A stretch of 64,000 bases of DNA from CAZNPL01 sp964574815 (lineage in GTDB: Bacteria; Planctomycetota; Phycisphaerae; UBA1845). The notes below the pieces were generated by a model. It was not told the DNA's origin, did no database searches, and was given only the letters and a program-made list of their open reading frames with translations. Location: assembly GCA_964574815.1 (NCBI GenBank), contig CAZNPL010000001.1, positions 124,001-188,000 of the forward strand. The letters are read 5' to 3'. Shown one piece after another: positions 33,217-41,360 of the stretch. The translations under genes were made by a program, and so were the position numbers. Positions within the stretch are counted from its first letter, which is position 1, and the number at the start of each line of letters is the position of its first letter.

Positions 33217-33927
33217 ATGCAACAAGCCGAACAGGGCGGCGAATCGCCCGACCAATCCAACTCGTCAGTGTCCAAACCAGCGGAGGCCGCACCCTCTCCG
33301 TCCGGCCAGGGCACGTCGTCGAAGCGAGGACCTGGAGCGAAGGAAATAGTCCCGCTGGCGTGGAAACTGGTGGGTTTCTCCGACGGTATGCCGGTCACGC
33401 TCCTCAAATGCGTGGAGCGAAGCGAGGCGGAGGCCCAGTTGGAGCGGCTGCAGGCCGAGCGATACTATTCCGGACTGGCGATCTACGAGATTGACGCAAA
33501 AGTGCCGGTGCCGGCGGCCGCAGAAAAGGCTCGGCAACGAGCGATCGACGAGGCGATGAGCATTGTCGCCGAGCGAAGCGAGCGGGCCAAGGCCGCCAAG
33601 GGTGATTCGGCGTCCCGGGCCAAAGGCAAAGCGAAGAAGGTGGCGGCAAACGCACCCTCCGGTAAAACCGAGAGTGCACGCAAGGGTGCCGCCAAGTCAA
33701 AGAAGAGCACCAGCCCCGCCAAGCCGCGCACCGCGTCCAAGAAGAAGCCGGCGAAGAAGGCGTCGAAGAAGACAACCGGGAAAAAGACGGCCAGGAAGAC
33801 AAGGGCGACCTCCAAAACTACCAGGAAGACCTTGTCCAGATCCAAGACGAAAAAAACTACCGGCCGAGCCAAATCGAGCGCCAAGAGCAAGAAAAGCTCA
33901 ACGAAGCGACGTGCTCGTAAACGCTGA
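33217..33927 (+). CDS. Protein with histone H1-like lysine-rich tail
   Basis: A 236-residue protein. Residues about 40-125 form a small conserved-looking domain (VPLAWKLVGFSDGMPVTLLK, then a helix rich in Glu and Ala). The last 110 residues are Lys/Ala/Ser/Thr-rich with KKPAKKASKK- and KTTRKT-type repeats, as in bacterial histone H1-like and AlgP-type proteins that bind DNA without sequence preference. ATG 33217 follows an AGG by about ten bases; ATG 33160 is in frame and possible. It may help compact the nucleoid, which is condensed in many planctomycetes; that link is inference. The front domain is not recognised. Confidence 0.75.
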   Translation: MQQAEQGGESPDQSNSSVSKPAEAAPSPSGQGTSSKRGPGAKEIVPLAWKLVGFSDGMPVTLLKCVERSEAEAQLERLQAERYYSGLAIYEIDAKVPVPAAAEKARQRAIDEAMSIVAERSERAKAAKGDSASRAKGKAKKVAANAPSGKTESARKGAAKSKKSTSPAKPRTASKKKPAKKASKKTTGKKTARKTRATSKTTRKTLSRSKTKKTTGRAKSSAKSKKSSTKRRARKR

Positions 33928-34112
33928 CCACTCGGATACTCGGATACGCTGACGCCGCTTGAGTACATACGTCCCGCGGTCGCGGCGAGGGGTGTATCGG
34001 TTTCCTTGCACAGCACAAGCCCTCTCGCATTTGCGGCATGTCTCGCCCTTCGATAGCATGACGCCCGCGAAACGCGCCAGGCCCTGACCACACAACGATG
34101 GAGCGGAGAACA

Positions 34113-35222
34113 ATGGCCTCAACGAAACAAACGAAACCGGATCCCACCATCGCCGGGCGCATCGCCCGCTGTCGGGAAGCGATGGCCAAGCGCAACATCG
34201 GCGCCTACCTGATCACGCAACATATGGACAGCTACTACCTCACCGGCTTTACCGGAGAGGATTCTGCCATCCTGGTCACGCCGCGCGCCGTGCACGTCAT
34301 CAGCGACAGTCGCTTTGAAGAGGCGATCGGCGACGAGATACCATGGGCCAAAAAGCACCTGCGCAAGTTCCTCCTGACCGACGAGATCGGGAAAGTCTGT
34401 CGGAAGTTGAAACTGGAGCGGCTCGCGATCCAGCCCGACGGGATGACCGTGGATACGCAGGCGGCGTTGCGGAAGCAGGCCAAACCAACCAGCATCGTTA
34501 AGGCCCCGCCGCTCGTCAACGAGATGCGTAAGAGCAAGGATGAGCAGGAGTTGAAAGCCCTCGACCACGCGATCGCCGTCGCGCAGGACGCGTTCGTCGC
34601 CACGTGCCAATCGATTCGCCCCGGACAGACCGAGCGGGAGATGGCCGCACGGCTGGAGTATGAGATGCGGGTGCGCGGTGCCTCCGGGCGAGCATTCGAG
34701 ACGATCGTTGCCGAGGGGGCCAATGCTTCACATCCCCACGCGCACGCGGGTGACCGGGAGGTCAAGAAGGGCAGTGCGATTCTCTTCGATTGGGGCGCAG
34801 TCGTGGGGTTCTATCGCAGCGACTTGACCCGCTGTGTGTTCGTCGATAGCATCCCCTCCCGCATCAGGGAGATATACAAGATCGTACTGGATGCTCAAAT
34901 GGCTGGTATCGAGGCCATTCGCCCGGGCGAACGGATGTGCGACGTCGATGCCGTCGCCCGGAACCTCATCAAAAAGGCCGGATATGGGAAACACTTTGGG
35001 CACGGGCTGGGGCACGGGTTGGGGCTGGACGTGCACGAGGCGCCTTCGTTGAGTTGGCGATCCGAGGAGCTGCTTGCTCCGGGTATGGTGGTGACCGTAG
35101 AGCCGGGCATCTACCTTCCAGGCGTCGGCGGCGTGCGTATCGAGGACGATGTTCTCGTTACCGAAAACGGGTACCGCGTTCTCAGCGATTTAAAGAAAGA
35201 CCTCGACAGTGCGGTCCTGTGA
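34113..35222 (+). CDS. pepP: Xaa-Pro aminopeptidase/dipeptidase (M24B)
   Basis: A 369-residue pita-bread metallopeptidase that removes N-terminal residues next to proline. The N-terminal creatinase-like domain (LITQHMDSYYLTGFTGEDSA) is followed by the catalytic half with all five metal ligands: Asp in LFDWGAVV, Asp in YRSDLTR, His in HFGHGLGHGLGLDVHE, Glu in VTVEPGIYLP and Glu in GVRIEDD. ATG 34113 follows GGAG by five bases; ATG 34098 is possible. It heads the operon with accB and accC, a common bacterial order (peptidase, often efp, accB, accC). Confidence 0.93.
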   Translation: MASTKQTKPDPTIAGRIARCREAMAKRNIGAYLITQHMDSYYLTGFTGEDSAILVTPRAVHVISDSRFEEAIGDEIPWAKKHLRKFLLTDEIGKVCRKLKLERLAIQPDGMTVDTQAALRKQAKPTSIVKAPPLVNEMRKSKDEQELKALDHAIAVAQDAFVATCQSIRPGQTEREMAARLEYEMRVRGASGRAFETIVAEGANASHPHAHAGDREVKKGSAILFDWGAVVGFYRSDLTRCVFVDSIPSRIREIYKIVLDAQMAGIEAIRPGERMCDVDAVARNLIKKAGYGKHFGHGLGHGLGLDVHEAPSLSWRSEELLAPGMVVTVEPGIYLPGVGGVRIEDDVLVTENGYRVLSDLKKDLDSAVL

Positions 35223-35264
35223 CGGCACGTGACCTGACCGGCCGCAGTGGGAGTGACGCCCGCC

Positions 35265-35735
35265 GTGGACATCGACAAAGTCAAAGAATTGATTCAACTG
35301 ATGGTCGACAACGACCTGCTGAGCATTTCGCTGCGCAGCGGTTCGGAAGAGATCACGCTGCGCCGGCCTGGCAAGAACGATACACCCGCTCCCAACCCCC
35401 TCACCGTTTCCAGCGCCCCCAATCCGGCGCCCGCGGAGGCGGGGGGGAACGCCTCGGCCGCACCTTCTCAAGAGTCTCTCGACGAAGAGGACAACCTCGT
35501 GATGATCACGTCGCCGATGGTCGGGACCTTTTATGCGTCGGCGCACCCGGGCGCGCCGCCGTTCGTGCAGATCGGCAGCGCCGTCACCAAAGACTCGGTG
35601 GTATGCATTATCGAAGCCATGAAGGTTTTTAATGAGATTCCCGCCGAGGTCGCCGGAATCGTCGAGAAGGTGCTGGCGGCCAATGAGCAGGCGGTCGAGT
35701 TCGGGCAGCCCCTCTTCGCGGTCCGACCCTCCTGA
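35265..35735 (+). CDS. accB: Biotin carboxyl carrier protein of acetyl-CoA carboxylase
   Basis: A 156-residue carrier. The start is taken as GTG 35265 because the product then begins VDIDKVKELIQLMVDND, as in other AccB proteins; GTG 35247 and 35253 are in frame upstream and GGGAG at 35249-35253 fits 35265 best. A Pro/Ala-rich linker (about 45-85) joins the C-terminal biotinyl domain, with SPMVGTFYASAHPGAPPF and the biotinylated lysine in EAMKVFNEI. It carries CO2 from AccC to the carboxyltransferase in fatty-acid synthesis. accC follows after 31 bases. Confidence 0.95.
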   Translation: MDIDKVKELIQLMVDNDLLSISLRSGSEEITLRRPGKNDTPAPNPLTVSSAPNPAPAEAGGNASAAPSQESLDEEDNLVMITSPMVGTFYASAHPGAPPFVQIGSAVTKDSVVCIIEAMKVFNEIPAEVAGIVEKVLAANEQAVEFGQPLFAVRPS

Positions 35736-35766
35736 CGCCCCGGTTGCGAAGGACTGACGAATACCG

Positions 35767-37131
35767 ATGTTCAAGAGAATCCTGATCGCCAACCGCGGTG
35801 AAGTGGCGCTACGGGTCCTGCGAGCATGCCGGGAGATGGGCATCGAGACCGCGTGCGTCTTCTCGGAAGAGGATCGCGACGCTCAGTACCTCGCTCTGGC
35901 CGACCGAGCCATCTGCGTCGGACCCGGACCGGCACGAGAAAGCTACCTCAAGAGCGACAGGATCATCGCGGCTGCCGAGGTCGCCAACGCCGAGGCCATT
36001 CATCCCGGCTATGGGTTCCTCGCCGAAAGCGCCGCCTTTGCCGAGAAGTGCAGGGATTCCAACATTGAGTTCATCGGGCCCACCGCCGACGCGATGCGCC
36101 AACTGGGCGACAAGGCCTCGGCCAGAGCACTGGCCAAAAAAGCCAAAGTGCCCACGGTGCCCGGCAGTGACGGCATCATCGAAACAATAGACGAGGCTGT
36201 ACAAACCGCCCAGGCGCTGGGCTATCCGGTCATGATCAAGGCGGCGGCCGGCGGCGGCGGGCGAGGCATGCGCATCGCACGCAACGAAACCGAGCTGCGA
36301 ACCTCGATCAATCAGGCCAGGCAGGAGGCACAGGCCGCCTTCAACGATTCGGGCCTTTATCTCGAAAAATACCTCGAGCGACCGCGGCACGTCGAGGTGC
36401 AGATTCTGGCGGACCAGCAGGGACACGTCATCCACTTGTACGAGCGCGATTGTTCGACGCAGCGGCGATACCAGAAGCTCATTGAGGAGTCGCCCTCACC
36501 CGGGCTGGAATCGCGAAGGCGCGAGGACCTGTGCAAGTCGGCCGTGAAACTTGCCAAGGCGGCCGGTTACACCAACGCGGGCACATTCGAGTTTCTGGTC
36601 GATGGAAAGAAGAGTTACTACTTCATCGAGGCGAACGCCCGCATTCAGGTCGAACATCCCGTCACGGAGCTGACGACCGGGGTCGATCTGGTCAAAGCTC
36701 AAATCCGCATCGCGGCGGGCGAACCGCTGGGCATGACGCAGCGCGAGATCAGGCCGCGAGGGGCGGCGCTGGAGTGTCGCATCAACGCGGAGAATCCCGA
36801 CGACGGATTCCGCCCCTGTGCAGGCCGGATCGAAAAGTTTCGTCCCCCGGGCGGTTTCGGCGTTCGGGTCGACTCGCACGCTCACGACGGTTACCGCATT
36901 TCGCCGCGGTACGACTCGCTGATCGGAAAGCTGATCGTCCATCAGCCGACGCGCGAGCAGGCCATCGCATGCATGCGCCGATGCCTGGCCGAGTTCGTCA
37001 TCACCCCGACCAAGACGACGATTCCATTGCATCAGAAGATTCTCCAGTTGGAGGCGTTTACCAGCGGGACTCTGGATACGGGATTCGTCGAGCGCACGCT
37101 CAACAGCCAAGATGATTCTGCTGATCGATAA
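35767..37131 (+). CDS. accC: Biotin carboxylase subunit of acetyl-CoA carboxylase
   Basis: A 454-residue biotin carboxylase of normal length. It starts with ILIANRGEVALRVLRACREM, has the ATP-grasp glycine loop KAAAGGGGRGMRIA, the catalytic stretch ERDCSTQRRYQKLIEESPSP, and ENARIQVEHPVTELTTGVDL with the conserved Glu and Arg. It carboxylates biotin on AccB using ATP and bicarbonate. Its last 20 bases overlap the start of the amidotransferase gene in another frame, so translation is probably coupled. Confidence 0.97.
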   Translation: MFKRILIANRGEVALRVLRACREMGIETACVFSEEDRDAQYLALADRAICVGPGPARESYLKSDRIIAAAEVANAEAIHPGYGFLAESAAFAEKCRDSNIEFIGPTADAMRQLGDKASARALAKKAKVPTVPGSDGIIETIDEAVQTAQALGYPVMIKAAAGGGGRGMRIARNETELRTSINQARQEAQAAFNDSGLYLEKYLERPRHVEVQILADQQGHVIHLYERDCSTQRRYQKLIEESPSPGLESRRREDLCKSAVKLAKAAGYTNAGTFEFLVDGKKSYYFIEANARIQVEHPVTELTTGVDLVKAQIRIAAGEPLGMTQREIRPRGAALECRINAENPDDGFRPCAGRIEKFRPPGGFGVRVDSHAHDGYRISPRYDSLIGKLIVHQPTREQAIACMRRCLAEFVITPTKTTIPLHQKILQLEAFTSGTLDTGFVERTLNSQDDSADR

Positions 37132-37735
37132 CTATGACTCGTTCACTTACAACTTGGTGCAGTGCATCGGCGGCATCGACCCCTCGATCCGCCTCGAGGT
37201 GCGCCGAAACGACGCGGTGACGGTTGCGAGTGTCGGCGCATTGCAGCCCACTCACCTCGTTATCTCGCCGGGACCCGGGACGCCTGACGACGCGGGAATC
37301 AGCGTGGAGCTGATCCGGCATGTCGCAGGGGATCTCCCGATCCTCGGTGTGTGCCTGGGGCACCAGTGCATTGCTCGGGCCTTTGACGGTCGAATCATCC
37401 GCGCGGAGCGACTCATGCATGGCAAGACGAGCCGGATTGTGCACGATGAGCGAACCATCTACTCGGGCGTGGCGAATCCGTTCACAGCGACGCGCTACCA
37501 TTCCCTGACGGTCGACCGCGCGTCGCTGCCGCCCCAATTCGAGATCACCGCCTGGAGCGAAGACCGACGGGAAATCATGGGCATCCGGCACACGACCATG
37601 GCGATCGAAGGCGTCCAGTTCCATCCGGAGAGCTTTCTCACCGTCGAGGGAACTCGGCTCATATCCAACTTCCTGGCGATGACGCCAACCGCCGCGATTG
37701 CAAGCCCGGTTCTGACTGAAACGAAAGGAGTTTGA
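37112..37735 (+). CDS. pabA: Anthranilate/aminodeoxychorismate synthase glutamine amidotransferase subunit
   Basis: A 207-residue class I glutamine amidotransferase. It starts ILLIDNYDSFTYNLVQ, has the oxyanion region ISPGPGTPDDAG, the nucleophile Cys in LGVCLGHQCIA, and the His-Glu pair in VQFHPESFL. It supplies ammonia from glutamine to anthranilate synthase (TrpE) or aminodeoxychorismate synthase (PabB); the sequence alone does not tell which, and the protein may serve both. The partner gene is absent from the window. It overlaps accC by 20 bases, an uncommon pairing that ties it to the acetyl-CoA carboxylase operon. Confidence 0.93.
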   Translation: MILLIDNYDSFTYNLVQCIGGIDPSIRLEVRRNDAVTVASVGALQPTHLVISPGPGTPDDAGISVELIRHVAGDLPILGVCLGHQCIARAFDGRIIRAERLMHGKTSRIVHDERTIYSGVANPFTATRYHSLTVDRASLPPQFEITAWSEDRREIMGIRHTTMAIEGVQFHPESFLTVEGTRLISNFLAMTPTAAIASPVLTETKGV

Positions 37736-37737
37736 TC

Positions 37738-38229
37738 ATGGCAGCAGCCGTGAATGTGATCGACGCGTTGTCGCTCGTGTGCCGGTGGGTGCACATTCTC
37801 TCGGTGGCGGTCGTCGTGGGCGGCGCCATCGTCATGCGATTCGCCGTCATGCCGACCGCCCGTGCGGCGCTTCCGACCGGCGCTCATCAGGACCTGCGGC
37901 AGCGCCTGCTCGCCCGCTGGCGCAAGCTCGTGCACGTCGGCATCGCGCTGCTGATTATCACCGGCGGCTACAATTTCTACGTCGCCATCGTCCACGAAGT
38001 GCCTCCCATGCCCTACCACGCGGTGTTCGGCGTCAAGTTCCTGATCGCCCTGGCCGTGTTCTTTCTGGCCATCGCATTGACCGGCAGGAGCCCCGGCTTC
38101 CAGTCGCTGCGTGCACAAAGTGAGAAATGGATGAACGTGCAGATCGCGCTGGCGGTGGTGATCATCGTGCTGTCAGGCCTTCTCAAGACGTTCCATCAGG
38201 CGGCCTTGGCCGCCCCGGAAGCCGGGTAG
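37738..38229 (+). CDS. Four-helix membrane protein (CopD-like)
   Basis: A 163-residue hydrophobic protein with four membrane helices: CRWVHILSVAVVVGGAIVMRF, then a second after a basic loop (LVHVGIALLIITGGYNFYVA), a third (AVFGVKFLIALAVFFLAIAL) and a fourth (VQIALAVVIIVLSGLL). The WVHILSVAVVVGG start with His and the later helix histidines resemble CopD-type or related heme/copper membrane proteins, a tentative match. ATG 37738 is chosen because AAAGGAG lies seven bases before it. It begins two bases after the amidotransferase stop, so it is in the same operon. Confidence 0.7.
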   Translation: MAAAVNVIDALSLVCRWVHILSVAVVVGGAIVMRFAVMPTARAALPTGAHQDLRQRLLARWRKLVHVGIALLIITGGYNFYVAIVHEVPPMPYHAVFGVKFLIALAVFFLAIALTGRSPGFQSLRAQSEKWMNVQIALAVVIIVLSGLLKTFHQAALAAPEAG

Positions 38230-38314
38230 TGTCGGGCAACCACGGTCCTTATCGACGCCGTGATTGTCATCTCGCTATTGGCGGCAGGATTCGGGCGGGT
38301 AAGCTTCAACTCTA

Positions 38315-39505
38315 ATGGCACGTTCAGCCGTCAGACGACTCACGATCTATCCACTCTTGATCCCTCTGCGCAAAGAGGTTTCTCACGCCGCGTCGAAGAG
38401 GGCGGTGGCCGATCCGGTGGTCGTTCAGGTCGAACTGAACAGCCATGTCACCGGGTACGGAGAGACGCTGCCGCGCTCGTACGTTACCGGCGAGACCGTT
38501 GAATCGGTTGTGGGTGTCATTCGGGATGTTTACCTGGAATACCTGCTCACACTGCATCCGGAGAGCTTCGCGTTCGCGTTGGAAGCGATCGACGCCCTGC
38601 CCTGGCACGATCGCAGCGGCGCCGCGGCACCGGCCGCCCGCGCGGCGGTGGAACTCGCGTTGCTTGACGCCTATTCCCGCCACTTCGGCCGGCGGATCGA
38701 CGAGGCCGCCGGCTGGTTGGGGTTCAACGACTTTGTGCCGCCCGGGAGCATCCGCCGGATCCGTTGCAGCGGCGTGCTGGCCAGTTCGCGGATCGAACAG
38801 GTGAAGCGGCTCGCCCGGGCGATGTGGCTTTACGGGCTTCGGGACTTCAAGCTCAAGATCGGCGATGCCGGCGATGATCAAAGGCTGGCCTGGCTCGCCC
38901 GGTACCTTGCCAAGCCGATTGCTTCCGGCAAAGCGTCGCTGCGCATCGATGCCAACGGCGTGTGGTCGTTGCAACAGGCCTGCGAACGCCTGACGGCGTG
39001 GGGGGACGTTCCCATCGATGCGGTCGAGCAGCCGCTCTCCAAAACCGCGGACGATGAGCTTCCGGAGCTGAAGCAGCGAACCGGAACCCGCGTGATACCC
39101 GACGAATCGCTTGTGACTTTCGACGATGCCGAACGCCTTGCGGACGCTGGAGCGGTCGACGGTGTCAACATCCGAATCAGCAAGTGCGGAGGGTTCCTGC
39201 CGTCGTTGAGGCTGGCCCAGTTCGCCCGAAAGCGCGGCCTGACCATTCAACTCGGCTCGATGGTGGGCGAAACCAGCATCCTTTCCGCAGCGGCGCGCAA
39301 GTTCCTCGAACTGGCTCCGGGCGTGCGATACGCAGAGGGCAGTTTCGGCAGGCTGCTCTTGACCGAAGACGTGAGCCGGCGTTCTCTGCGATTCGGCTAC
39401 GGCGGCCGCATCCGCCCGCTGACCGGCTTCGGCTGGGGAATCCAAGTTGAGCCGACCAGGCTGGAGGCGCTGGCTGTGCATGAGCCGCAGCGCATCACGC
39501 TGTAG
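38315..39505 (+). CDS. Enolase-superfamily dipeptide epimerase / muconate-cycloisomerase-like enzyme
   Basis: A 396-residue enolase-superfamily protein. The KxK acid-base motif is in RDFKLKIGD near residue 188, the metal ligands are Asp in LRIDANGVW, Glu in DAVEQPLSK and Asp in VIPDESLVT, and the opposite Lys is in NIRISKCGGF. This set fits L-Ala-D/L-Glu epimerases and related cycloisomerases, which act in peptidoglycan recycling or amino-acid metabolism. The substrate cannot be fixed. An insertion around residues 125-145 precedes the barrel. It is on the same strand as the accBC operon but 85 bases away. Confidence 0.88.
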   Translation: MARSAVRRLTIYPLLIPLRKEVSHAASKRAVADPVVVQVELNSHVTGYGETLPRSYVTGETVESVVGVIRDVYLEYLLTLHPESFAFALEAIDALPWHDRSGAAAPAARAAVELALLDAYSRHFGRRIDEAAGWLGFNDFVPPGSIRRIRCSGVLASSRIEQVKRLARAMWLYGLRDFKLKIGDAGDDQRLAWLARYLAKPIASGKASLRIDANGVWSLQQACERLTAWGDVPIDAVEQPLSKTADDELPELKQRTGTRVIPDESLVTFDDAERLADAGAVDGVNIRISKCGGFLPSLRLAQFARKRGLTIQLGSMVGETSILSAAARKFLELAPGVRYAEGSFGRLLLTEDVSRRSLRFGYGGRIRPLTGFGWGIQVEPTRLEALAVHEPQRITL

Positions 39506-39616
39506 GCCTACTCAACGGCAACGCGTGTCCGGCACTAAGACAAACGGTTTTTTCGGCGGACTTCCTGTGGACCGCGGGACCGTTCTCTTCGTTCCTGGCC
39601 CTGGCCGGCGTATAAT

Positions 39617-39859
39617 GTGGGAAAGACAAAGAACCGGTTGTTCGGGCGGATCGAAAGAAAACGACGAAGCGCGTCGTCAAGAAGTTCGGATCGTTCAAGG
39701 AGCAGCAGAAGGCGGACCGCGCATATTTACGAAAGCCTGACGCCGCAGCAGCGGCTGGACATTCTGCTCGAGACGATCGCGACCTGCCGGGACGGACTCG
39801 ATGAAGCTGGACGAGGATTCGAGAGAGACTGTCGCCTTATCAAACGCCAGGGGCGTTGA
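39617..39859 (+). pseudogene. Frameshifted small protein remnant
   Basis: One frame reads TKRVVKKFGSFKEQQKADRA ending in AY just before 39726 and the next reads YESLTPQQRLDILLETIATC to a stop at 39859. Removing one T from TATTTAC (39724-39730) joins them as RAYYESLTPQQRLD. The joined product fits a widespread family of about 75-residue proteins of the form FGSFEEADRAD-EYY-SLTPEERLDIL-E, often encoded next to nucleotidyltransferase-type toxin-antitoxin genes (from memory). The first frame has no standard start either, so the gene is probably decayed. It ends three bases before hutI. A TATAAT at 39611-39616 precedes it and may be the hut promoter. Confidence 0.5.
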
Positions 39860-39861
39860 CA

Positions 39862-41100
39862 ATGCTCGTCATTCGCAACATAGGCCAACTCGTTCTGCCG
39901 ACTGATGATGTTGGCCCGGTGCCCAACACCACCGACGTCAAAACTCTCGAAAACGCTTACATCAGTGTCGACAAAGGCAAGATCGTCGCCGTTGGTTCGG
40001 ACGCGGATTGCGTCGTGCTCGAGTGGTTCGACGTAATCGATGCCGGGGGCGGCTGCGTCGTTCCCGGTTTGATCGACTCGCACACCCACTGCGTCTACGC
40101 CGGTTCGCGCGAACGCGAGTTCGTCCGCCGCATCCAGGGCAAATCCTACGCCGAGATCGCCGAGGAGGGCGGCGGCATCAAGGCCTCCGTCGAATTCGTC
40201 CGCAGCGCTTCGCTCGAAGGCCTGGTCGAGCTCGCCCTGCCACGGCTGCGGCGCATGCTGGCCAACGGCGTCACCACGATCGAGGTCAAGAGCGGCTACG
40301 GCCTGAACGTGGACGACGAGCTCAAGATGCTCCGTGCCGTCAAACGCCTGAACGAGCTGCAGCCCGTGGAGCTGATCCCGACGTACCTGGCCGCTCACAC
40401 TATCCCGGCCGAATACGCCGACCGGCGAAGCGAATACGTGGACCTGGTCTGCAGTGATGAGCTTCTGGGCCGGGTCGCCCACGAGCACCTGGCCGAGTTC
40501 GCCGACGTGTTTTGCGAGCGAACCGCTTTCACGCTCGAAGAGTCGCGCAGGATTCTGCTGGCCTGCAAAGAGCGCGGGCTCATTCCCACCATACACGCCG
40601 ACCAGATCACGCAGATCGGCGCCTCGCGGCTGGCCGCCGAGGTCGAGGCCGTTTCCGCCGATCACCTCGAGACGATCGACGACGAGGCCATCGAGGCGAT
40701 GAAGAAAGCCGGCGTCGTCGCGACGCTTCTGCCGGGGTGCTCGTTCTTCCTCGGCGTCGAGCAGGCCCCCGCCCGAAAGATCGTCGACGCAGGCCTGCCC
40801 GTCGCGCTGGCCACCGACTACAACCCCGGCTCGGCGATGGTCGAGTCGCTCCCGCTGGTCATGAGCATCGCCTGCACGCAGATGCGAATGACGCCGGCCG
40901 AATGCGTGCTGGCCGTCACCGTCAATGCCGCCGCAGCCGTCAACCGCCGGAACCGCCTGGGCCTGATCAAGAAAGACCACCAGGCCGACCTCACAATCCT
41001 CGACGTGCCTAACTACGATCGCTGGCTCTATGAAGTAGGCCGCAACTGCGTAAGGACGGTCATCAAGAACGGCGAGATCGTCCACAAGCGCTCAACGTAG
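39862..41100 (+). CDS. hutI: Imidazolonepropionase (histidine degradation)
   Basis: A 412-residue amidohydrolase that converts imidazolone-5-propionate to N-formimino-L-glutamate. Metal-binding and family motifs are VVPGLIDSHTHCVYAGSRE near residue 66, GVTTIEVKSGYGLN, PTYLAAHTIPAEY, TIHADQITQIG and LATDYNPGSAM. ATG 39862 is the start. The enzyme directly precedes FtcD in the pathway and ftcD lies 260 bases downstream on the same strand. hutH and hutU are not in the window. Confidence 0.95.
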   Translation: MLVIRNIGQLVLPTDDVGPVPNTTDVKTLENAYISVDKGKIVAVGSDADCVVLEWFDVIDAGGGCVVPGLIDSHTHCVYAGSREREFVRRIQGKSYAEIAEEGGGIKASVEFVRSASLEGLVELALPRLRRMLANGVTTIEVKSGYGLNVDDELKMLRAVKRLNELQPVELIPTYLAAHTIPAEYADRRSEYVDLVCSDELLGRVAHEHLAEFADVFCERTAFTLEESRRILLACKERGLIPTIHADQITQIGASRLAAEVEAVSADHLETIDDEAIEAMKKAGVVATLLPGCSFFLGVEQAPARKIVDAGLPVALATDYNPGSAMVESLPLVMSIACTQMRMTPAECVLAVTVNAAAAVNRRNRLGLIKKDHQADLTILDVPNYDRWLYEVGRNCVRTVIKNGEIVHKRST

Positions 41101-41180
41101 GTCGGGTTCCACCCGACACCGGACCCTGCGTGGCAGAAGCTCCTCGCCCTTTAGGTCGGTACCCGACAGGTACCGAACAT
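41101..41180. repeat. Palindromic repeat pair after hutI
   Basis: GTCGGG-TTCCA-CCCGAC (41101-41117) starts right after the hutI stop, and a related GTCGGTACCCGAC...GGTACCGAAC segment follows at about 41155-41180. These look like one element or two diverged copies. Without a T-run they are poor terminators but could cap the hutI mRNA. Confidence 0.5.
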
Positions 41181-41360
41181 CCCCGCCTAATGCGTGTTCT
41201 ACTTCATTTCGGTTGTCGCCTCAGCTTGGCGATCCATGAAGCCGGTTGCGTTGTGGTCGTCGCGTCTCCGCGCGCAGACCTTGACGAAATGGCCGAAGAC
41301 CGCGTTTAATCGCACCCTACAGACGGACTGAACGAAGCGCCGAAAACGACGGAGGAACCC

